A stretch of 40,620 bases of DNA, from contig JAPOYX010000051.1 in the NCBI GenBank assembly GCA_026706345.1, forward strand, positions 1 through 40,620, given 5' to 3'. Source of the DNA: Gemmatimonadota bacterium (GTDB lineage Bacteria > JAAXHH01). A program made the translations under genes and the position numbers. The notes under the pieces were generated by a model. That model was not told the origin of the DNA. It was given only the letters and a program-made list of their open reading frames with translations, and made no database searches. Positions 22,911 through 29,200 of the stretch are shown in pieces (position 1 is the first letter of the stretch; each line of letters opens with the position of its first letter).

Positions 22911-23135
22911 ATGAAGAACATCACATTCAGTGCGGATGAGAATCTGATTGAAGCCGCGCGTCGACAAGCTGTATCGGAACAAACGACATTAAACCAGAAA
23001 TTTCGACTATGGTTGGAGAGCTATGTTTGTCGCGAACAGCGGGCCGCGGAAGCCATGCGCGTCATTCGTGAGTTACAAGGCAGCATAACCACCGGCGGTC
23101 GCAGGTTTACCCGGGATGAAATGAATGAACGCTGA
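22911..23135 (+). CDS. vapB: VapB-type antitoxin
   Basis: A 74-residue protein with an N-terminal beta strand (KNITFSADENLIEAARRQAVSE, core NITFSADENLIEAAR) and following helices, consistent with a ribbon-helix-helix DNA-binding antitoxin. The C-terminal tail (ITTGGRRFTRDEMNER) would wrap the toxin. AAGGAGG (22899-22905) is 5 nt before ATG 22911, which decides this start over an in-frame ATG at 22890. It overlaps the PIN toxin gene by 11 bp, so the two are translationally coupled. Confidence 0.8.
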   Translation: MKNITFSADENLIEAARRQAVSEQTTLNQKFRLWLESYVCREQRAAEAMRVIRELQGSITTGGRRFTRDEMNER

Positions 23136-23544
23136 TTACTTTCTGGATACAAATGTCTTCGTTTACATGTTCGACGAAACAGATGACTCCAAGCGTACAA
23201 GCGCGGAAAACCTGGTCCGGCAAGCGCTGGAAGACCGTATTGGCTGCATAAGCTACCAGGTTGTCCAGGAAACGTTGAATGTGCTGTCGAGTAAGCTGAA
23301 TGCGGCGCCACATCAGGTCCGTCGTGTTCTAGATCATGTGTTGTTACCTCTTTGGCGGGTAAATCCAAGCGAAAGTCTTTACCACCGTGGTCTTGATCTT
23401 CAAAGTCGTTACGGTTACGGTTTCTACGACAGCCTGATCGTCGCGGCGGCACTGGAATCCGGCTGCGAGATTCTGTACACTGAAGATCTCCAGCCATGTC
23501 AGCAGATAGACGATCTGACGATACAGAACCCATTCGAAGACTGA
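23125..23544 (+). CDS. vapC: VapC-type PIN-domain ribonuclease toxin
   Basis: A 139-residue PIN-domain endoribonuclease. The acidic metal-binding residues are present: Asp8 in YFLDTNVFVY, Glu49 in VVQETLNVL, Asp102 in GFYDSLIVAAAL and Asp121 in YTEDLQ, so the toxin looks active. VapC toxins cut tRNA or rRNA when VapB is degraded. The length and the 11-bp overlap with vapB are typical. The operon is AT-richer than the flanks, suggesting acquisition. Confidence 0.88.
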   Translation: MNADYFLDTNVFVYMFDETDDSKRTSAENLVRQALEDRIGCISYQVVQETLNVLSSKLNAAPHQVRRVLDHVLLPLWRVNPSESLYHRGLDLQSRYGYGFYDSLIVAAALESGCEILYTEDLQPCQQIDDLTIQNPFED

Positions 23545-23580
23545 ACATTTCACCTGGACCCACAACTTTGGACGTTGGCC

Positions 23581-23955
23581 ATGCGCATCTGGGACCTTCC
23601 CCCCGAAATCCTATGCCGACAGCACCTCCTGGGTGAGCACCGGGAACTGCACGGACTGTGGAACGTCATTACGCTGGGGAAAACAGGTTACCGGGAGCAT
23701 CCGGAGACAAAACGTTGGATCGGTCGGCTGGCGGCGTTGTACGGCAGGCACGAGGCTTTAGTCGCGGAGATGCATCGGCGGGGTTATCGGCACAAGACTC
23801 CGCTCGACTTGCGACTCGCAACCGGAAGCCAGGTACAGGAGTTGCTGGTAGGCGCACTGGATGAGCAGTACAGGCTGCTGTGCGAGAAGCCCTGCGGCTG
23901 TCCACTGACTCCCGGGACTGAATACGGCAAACCCTGGACAGGAAGGGTGGCATGA
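23581..23955 (+). CDS. Pyrimidine dimer DNA glycosylase (T4 endonuclease V-like)
   Basis: A 124-residue protein of the pyrimidine-dimer glycosylase/AP-lyase family. MRIWDLPPEIL is followed by CRQHLLGEHRELHGLW, which aligns from memory with T4 endonuclease V QHLMAEYRELPR. On that alignment Glu22 equals catalytic Glu23 and His15/Arg21 match His16/Arg22. The C-terminal CGCPLTPGTEYGKPW matches the family's closing segment. T4 enzyme uses its N-terminal Thr amine for the lyase step; here residue 2 is Arg, as in many cellular homologues, so the chemistry may differ. Its TGA overlaps the next ATG (ATGA), coupling it to the antiporter. Confidence 0.75.
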   Translation: MRIWDLPPEILCRQHLLGEHRELHGLWNVITLGKTGYREHPETKRWIGRLAALYGRHEALVAEMHRRGYRHKTPLDLRLATGSQVQELLVGALDEQYRLLCEKPCGCPLTPGTEYGKPWTGRVA

Positions 23956-25562
23956 TGGATTTCGTGTGGATCGCCATTGCGCTGGGTGACATCGCGTGGC
24001 TCGCCGTGGCGTTCGCGCTGGGCCTGCTGTCCAGGGCCATAGGACTGCCGCCCCTGGTGGGATTCCTCGCCGCCGGCTTCGTGCTCAACCTGTTCGGTAT
24101 CGCCAGCGGGGAAATGCTCCAGAAGCTGGCGGACCTCGGGATTACGCTGCTGCTGTTCGTCGTCGGCCTCAAACTCAACTTGCGGACCTTCGCGCGGCCG
24201 CAGGTCTGGGCCGTCACCGGCCTGCATATGGCGCTGATCGTTCCGGTCCTGGGAACGGTCCTCCTCGTCCTCGCCTTTCTGAATGTTCCCGCGTTTTCCG
24301 GTAATGGAATCTATCAATTTTTGCTGATCGCCTTTGCGCTGAGTTTTTCAAGCACGGTCTTCGTCGTGAAGGTCCTGGAGGACAAGGGGGAGACTGCCGC
24401 GCTGCATGGCCGCATCGCGGTCGGGATTCTCATCGTGCAGGACCTGGCCGCCGTCGCTTTCATTGCCATCTCGGTGGGCACGTGGCCGTCGTTCTGGGCG
24501 TTGCTGCTTCTGCTCCTCATACCGGCGCGTCCGTTGCTGCTTTTCGTCCTGCGGAAAGTCGGCCATGGCGAGCTCCTGGTTCTTTGCGGACTACTCCTCG
24601 CCCTGGGCGGTTCGGAAGTTTTCGAGCTGGTCGGACTGAAGGGCGGCTTAGGCGCGCTCGCCCTGGGCGCGCTGATCGCCAACAGTGCGAAGGCCAACGA
24701 AATGGCAAAGACCATGCTCGGGTTCAAGGACCTGTTCCTGGTGGCCTTCTTTCTGTCCATCGGGCTCTCCGGACCGCTGACGCTGGATGCGGTGCTGATC
24801 GGCGCGGCCATCACGCCGCTTGTATTCCTGAAGTCGGCGCTGTTCTTCGGACTGTTGACCGCGTTCAAGCTGCGTGCCCGCACCTCGTTGCTCGCGACGC
24901 TGAACCTGACCAACTTCAGCGAGTTCGGACTCATCGTAGCGGCCATCAGCGTGGCCAATGGCTGGATCGACGGCCTCTGGCTGATCGTCATCGCGATCGC
25001 CCTGACGCTGTCCTGCGCCATCTCGGCGGGTCTCAACGTCGCCGCCCATCAGATCTACGCCCGGCACAGGGCGGTGTGGGACCGGCTTCAAAAGGCCGAG
25101 CGTCTTGCCGATGACCAGCCGCTCGATATAGGTGGCGCGACGATCGCCATCATCGGCATGGGCCGTGTCGGCGCCGGGGCCTATGACAATATGCATCAGA
25201 TGTTCGGCGGTACCGTCGTCGGCGTGGAAGTCGATCCGGAAAGGGTGGAACGGCAGCAGTCAAACGGCCGCCACGTACTGCTGGGTGACGCCAGCGACGC
25301 GGACTTCTGGGACCGGGTTCAGGCCGCCCACACCCTCGAACTGGTGATGTTGTCCCTGCCGAACCTGGCCTCCAACCTCGCCGTCCTCGACCAGCTCAAG
25401 GCCTCCTCGTTCTACGGCCGGGTCGCCGCGGCAGCCCGGTTCCCCGATGAGGTCGAGCTGCTCAAAAAGGCAGGCGCGTCGGTCGTATTCAATATCTACG
25501 CCGAGGCCGGATCGGGATTCGCGGCACACGTGGCGGAAGAGACGCCGAAGGCGGATGAGTAA
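23952..25562 (+). CDS. Kef/CPA2-type monovalent cation:proton antiporter
   Basis: A 536-residue inner-membrane transporter. About a dozen hydrophobic segments fill residues 1-370, including the family core LLSRAIGLPPLVGFLAAGFVLN and ITLLLFVVGLKLNLRTF, here indicated by the fragments GLPPLVGFLAAG and LLLFVVGLKLN. Residues 395-515 form an RCK_N nucleotide-binding domain with IAIIGMGRVGAGAYDNM. KefB/KefC relatives exchange K+ for H+, gated by nucleotide or glutathione adducts; gating here is unknown. The start codon overlaps the previous stop by 4 bp. The 3' end, including the stop, lies within a 32-bp tandem repeat. Confidence 0.9.
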   Translation: MMDFVWIAIALGDIAWLAVAFALGLLSRAIGLPPLVGFLAAGFVLNLFGIASGEMLQKLADLGITLLLFVVGLKLNLRTFARPQVWAVTGLHMALIVPVLGTVLLVLAFLNVPAFSGNGIYQFLLIAFALSFSSTVFVVKVLEDKGETAALHGRIAVGILIVQDLAAVAFIAISVGTWPSFWALLLLLLIPARPLLLFVLRKVGHGELLVLCGLLLALGGSEVFELVGLKGGLGALALGALIANSAKANEMAKTMLGFKDLFLVAFFLSIGLSGPLTLDAVLIGAAITPLVFLKSALFFGLLTAFKLRARTSLLATLNLTNFSEFGLIVAAISVANGWIDGLWLIVIAIALTLSCAISAGLNVAAHQIYARHRAVWDRLQKAERLADDQPLDIGGATIAIIGMGRVGAGAYDNMHQMFGGTVVGVEVDPERVERQQSNGRHVLLGDASDADFWDRVQAAHTLELVMLSLPNLASNLAVLDQLKASSFYGRVAAAARFPDEVELLKKAGASVVFNIYAEAGSGFAAHVAEETPKADE

Positions 25563-25650
25563 CCGCGCCGATGCCCTCGAAGGCGGATGAGTAACCGCGC
25601 CGACGCCCTCGAAGGCGGACGAGTAGCGCACAGACGCCCTCGAAGGCGGG
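25547..25650. repeat. 32-bp tandem repeat across the antiporter stop codon
   Basis: Units starting GAAGGCGGA at 25547, 25579 and 25611, with a partial fourth at 25642. The first two are identical but for one base; the third is 31 bp. The antiporter TAA at 25560-25562 is in unit 1 and is copied in unit 2; unit 3 has TAG instead. Confidence 0.9.
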
Positions 25651-25972
25651 CACGTAATAGAGATCGAGCGGATTGCGCCGATCTGTTTCCAACCATGAAG
25701 CTCCAGTTTGAAAACAGTTGATATTACATACAAATGCGCTAACTTACGTCGATCTGTATCGTGCATCCTCGCCAGGTCGGCTCAGCGATGGTTACATTGC
25801 CTGTCAAAAAGCCGGGTCCAGTTCACATCCAGCGCCTGAATTCATCCGCGTGGTGGAACGCATGATCCGTGTGGAACGCATGATCCGTGTGGAACGCATG
25901 ATCCGTGTGGAACGCATGATCCACTTGAAATAGGTCCCTACGTCCAGTCAAAACCGCTAAGGGTATTCTCAT
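25563..25972. other. 410-bp gene-free gap of repeats
   Basis: Between the antiporter and the LRR lipoprotein. The left 90 bp are 32-bp repeats and 25853-25924 is a perfect 18-bp array. The remainder shows no convincing gene. A 71-codon open frame from TTG 25718 (25718-25933) runs through the 18-bp array as VERMIR repeats but has no ribosome site and is not called. Confidence 0.7.
25853..25924. repeat. 18-bp x 4 tandem repeat
   Basis: GTGGAACGCATGATCCGT is repeated four times without spacers (25853, 25871, 25889, 25907). Three copies are identical and the last ends in CAC. It lies 50 to 120 bp upstream of the LRR lipoprotein gene. Confidence 0.95.
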
Positions 25973-28684
25973 ATGCTTTTCCACCATCAATCCAGCGGCC
26001 AAACGGTTTCATCCTCCTCTGCCGGGACTACGCGGCCCGCCAAAAGGCACGCAAAGAAGACTATCCGGCGGAATCCGATCCACGTCCTCTGCTTTCTCGC
26101 GCTTTTCGCGGTGGCCTCCTGCGGTCAGGACGGCCCCACCCGGTCGACTGGACCCGCCAAAGTAGTCGTGAGTCCGAATACGGTTACGCTGACGGCGATC
26201 GGCCAGTCCGTGCAGCTCGACGCGCAGGTGCAGGACGAGGACGGAGCGACCCTGTCGGGACACACCGTAGTCTGGGCGAGCCGGAGTCCTTCCGTGGCAT
26301 CCGTAAGCAGCGGAGGGCTCGTCACCGCGCTCAGCAACGGGACGGCGGATATCACGGCCACCGCGGGACAGAGCCAGGGAAAGTCAACGATTACCGTTTC
26401 CCAGTCGGCGTGGACGATAGTCATCGAGCCCTCTTCGGCTGTGCTGACGGAGGCCGACGAGACCGCAGGCCTGAAGGCCTCGGTGCTGGACGAAAACGGC
26501 AAGCTGGTCGATGGCGCGGCGGTGAAATGGACCATCAGCGACGAGACGGTGGCGACCGTAGGCGACGACGGCACGGTTACGGCCGTGCGAAGCGGCAGCG
26601 CAGTCGTTACGGCTACCTCCGGCGACGTTTCGGCCAGGGTGACGGTAACGGTATTTATCGATGTCAGCGATCGCGCTACGCTGACCAATTTCTACCACGC
26701 GTTGGACGGTGCGAACTGGAATGAGAGCGAGAACTGGCTGAGTGAAGAACCCCTGACCGAATGGCACGGCGTAACGACCGACGCCAACGGAAGGGTGATC
26801 CGGCTGGAACTGCGATCGAACAACCTGTCGGGCAGGTTGCCCGGGAACCTCGTCCATCTTGCCCTGCTGAGGGAATTGGATCTGGCGGGCAACCAGGTAT
26901 CCGGCGCCATCCCCGTCAATCTTACCCAGTTGGACGAACTGAGGATCCTCGATCTGGGCGCCAACGAGATGTCGGGAACCGTGCCTGATGAACTTGCTTC
27001 GCTTCCCAACCTGGAAGTATTGAATCTCGCAAACAACGAGTTGTCGGAATCGATTCCCACAGTACTGGGGCAGATGACCAGCCTCGAGCGACTGGACCTG
27101 GGCGGCAATGATCTGACCGGTACGATTCCGGCGGAATTGGGCCAACTCGCCAATCTCGAGATCCTGAATCTGCACAGAAACGAACTTGCCGGATCGATAC
27201 CCGCCGAGCTGGGGCAGTTGTCTAATCTGGAACTCGTGCACCTGGACAGGAACAAGCTGACCGGTTCCATCCCGCCGGAACTGGGCAACCTGGCCAACCT
27301 GGAGGATTTGCTTCTGTGGGGGAACCAGTTGTCGGGGACGATTCCGGTCGAATTGAGTCAACTGACCAATCTGCATCGTATGGATCTCGATGAGAACCAG
27401 TTATCCGGACCGATACCCGCCGAACTGGGGCAGCTCCAGAACCTCGAGATACTTTACCTCAACTCCAACAAACTCTCCGGCGAGATCCCGGCGGCGCTGG
27501 GTGAGCTTCCCAAGCTGCGTCTGCTTATCATCCGTGGGAACCAGCTATCCGGACCGGTGCCGCCTGAGCTGGGTCAACTGAGCAATCTCGAGTTTCTCTA
27601 CCTCTATGACAACGAACTGTCCGGACCCATTCCATCCGAACTGGGACGACTTCAGGACCTGGAAGGGCTGGCGCTACACGGCAACGAGCTGTCCGGGCCC
27701 GTTCCGTCCGAGTTGGGACAACTCGACGATCTGGAACAATTGTACCTCAGTGACAATCAGCTCACCGGCTTGATACCCGATACGTTTTCGGGCCTTTCGG
27801 ACGTCACCCACTTTTTCTTTCAAGAAAACGACGGTCTGTGCCTGCCGAGCACCCCGGCTTTGCTGAACTGGGTCGACGGTCTGGATGACTGGAATGGGTC
27901 GCGGTGCGACGAAGCCGGCTTCGCCGAGGGGTTGCTCATGGTGGGCAAAGGCGCCGACCGGCTGTACAAATTGAATCCGAATACGGGGGAGGCCAAACCG
28001 GTGGGAGAGGCCGTGCGATTCGACGTCGACGAGTACGAGCCCTACGGTCTGGCCGCGCATCACGGCACGTTGTACATGACGGGCGGATGGAACGCGGCCC
28101 TGTACACGCTGGATCCGGAAACGGGCGTGGCCACGCGGGTCGGCGACGCCGCGGAATTCGGGGTCGGTGAAAGCCAGCCCTTCGGTCTGGCGTCCCACGA
28201 CGGAACGCTGTACATGTCGGGCGGGACGAATACCAGGCTCTACACGCTGGATACGGCAACGGGGGAAGCTACCCCGGTCGGCGACGCCGTGGAATTCGGG
28301 GCCGGTGTTAGCCAGCCCTTCGGCCTCGCATCCCACGAGGGCGATCTGTTCATGGTCGGCTACAACTCGGCCCGGCTATACGTATTGAATCCTGCCACCG
28401 GGACCGCGTCACCCGTTGGAAACGCGGCCGACTTCGGCGTCGGCGAAGATCTGCCGACGGGCCTGACTTCACACCGAGGCGTGTTGTACATGACCGGCGG
28501 GTGGACGGCGAAACTGTATACGCTGGATGCAGAGACAGGGATGGCATCGCCAGTCGGGAATGAAGATGAGGAAGTCAGTGAGTTCGACGTCGATGAAAAC
28601 GCACCAACGGGGATGGCCTCGTTCATGCGGGAGTCGGTATCACCGCGGAGAGTCGTGCCGGTACTGAATTTGTACAAGGAGTGA
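25973..28684 (+). CDS. Surface lipoprotein with Big_2 domains, plant-type LRRs and beta-propeller-like repeats
   Basis: A 903-residue surface protein. A long basic n-region, a hydrophobic stretch and FAVASC make Cys50 the likely lipidated residue. Two bacterial Ig-like (Big_2) domains follow (about 60-141 and 146-226; NTVTLTAIGQSVQLDA, TVVWASRSPSVASVS). An LRR N-cap (LTNFYHALDGANWNESENW, about 233-270) leads into 14 leucine-rich repeats of 24 residues, consensus NxLSGxIPxELGxLxxLExL, ending near 610. The last 250 residues hold five 46-residue repeats, each with LYxLxxxTGxAxPVG and GLASHxGTLYMTGG, likely blades of a propeller. A role in adhesion or ligand binding is plausible but unproven. Confidence 0.88.
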   Translation: MLFHHQSSGQTVSSSSAGTTRPAKRHAKKTIRRNPIHVLCFLALFAVASCGQDGPTRSTGPAKVVVSPNTVTLTAIGQSVQLDAQVQDEDGATLSGHTVVWASRSPSVASVSSGGLVTALSNGTADITATAGQSQGKSTITVSQSAWTIVIEPSSAVLTEADETAGLKASVLDENGKLVDGAAVKWTISDETVATVGDDGTVTAVRSGSAVVTATSGDVSARVTVTVFIDVSDRATLTNFYHALDGANWNESENWLSEEPLTEWHGVTTDANGRVIRLELRSNNLSGRLPGNLVHLALLRELDLAGNQVSGAIPVNLTQLDELRILDLGANEMSGTVPDELASLPNLEVLNLANNELSESIPTVLGQMTSLERLDLGGNDLTGTIPAELGQLANLEILNLHRNELAGSIPAELGQLSNLELVHLDRNKLTGSIPPELGNLANLEDLLLWGNQLSGTIPVELSQLTNLHRMDLDENQLSGPIPAELGQLQNLEILYLNSNKLSGEIPAALGELPKLRLLIIRGNQLSGPVPPELGQLSNLEFLYLYDNELSGPIPSELGRLQDLEGLALHGNELSGPVPSELGQLDDLEQLYLSDNQLTGLIPDTFSGLSDVTHFFFQENDGLCLPSTPALLNWVDGLDDWNGSRCDEAGFAEGLLMVGKGADRLYKLNPNTGEAKPVGEAVRFDVDEYEPYGLAAHHGTLYMTGGWNAALYTLDPETGVATRVGDAAEFGVGESQPFGLASHDGTLYMSGGTNTRLYTLDTATGEATPVGDAVEFGAGVSQPFGLASHEGDLFMVGYNSARLYVLNPATGTASPVGNAADFGVGEDLPTGLTSHRGVLYMTGGWTAKLYTLDAETGMASPVGNEDEEVSEFDVDENAPTGMASFMRESVSPRRVVPVLNLYKE

Positions 28685-28813
28685 GATTTAATGGCTTGGT
28701 GACTTGTCCATAAGAAAGGACTCGTGCGGTGAACGGTATTACCGTACACTAAGGTAAGAAATTCGTTCGGTACGCCACCAGAGCTTACGTCGGTTGCTGG
28801 AGGATTACCACTG

Positions 28814-29125
28814 ATGCCCGCCACTGGAATCACTGTGAACATGACTCCCTCCCATCCGGGTGACTTCATTCGCTCGGAGATCCTTGAGGAATTGGATCTC
28901 AGCGTCACGAAAGCAGCCGAGATACTCGGCGTTCGACGAGCAACGCTTTCCGCACTGCTGAACAGCAACGCGGCACTATCGGCCGAGATGGCCCTTCGCA
29001 TCGAGAAGGCCTTCGACGTGAACATGGACATGCTGTTGAGGATGCAGGCGTGGTACGACGCTGCCCGGATGCGCGCTCGCGCAGATGAGATTGACGTGCA
29101 ACGCTACGAGCATCGCCTGATTTGA
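28814..29125 (+). CDS. higA: HigA-family antitoxin, apparently without its toxin
   Basis: A 103-residue XRE-type helix-turn-helix protein of the HigA addiction-module family: PSHPGDFIRSEILEELDLS then TKAAEILGVRRATLSALLNS is the characteristic opening, with the recognition helix in RRATLSALL. GGAGGA (28799-28804) is 9 nt upstream. HigB toxins normally lie directly before higA, but the 129 bp between the LRR gene and this start hold no HigB frame, and the helicase converges downstream. It is therefore an orphan antitoxin, possibly now a regulator. Confidence 0.82.
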   Translation: MPATGITVNMTPSHPGDFIRSEILEELDLSVTKAAEILGVRRATLSALLNSNAALSAEMALRIEKAFDVNMDMLLRMQAWYDAARMRARADEIDVQRYEHRLI

Positions 29126-29200
29126 ACAACCCAACCCACGACTCACCGAAGATCCCTTCCGAGAAGTGATTCTTCGAGGCGATTCTACACGGCACAACCT

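Noticed and set aside
25853-25924. CRISPR-like repeat array
   Set aside because: The 18-bp units are contiguous with no spacers and no cas gene is nearby; it is a plain tandem repeat.
25718-25933. 71-codon frame with VERMIR repeats
   Set aside because: Starts at TTG without a ribosome site and is held open by the 18-bp repeat, whose period is a multiple of three.
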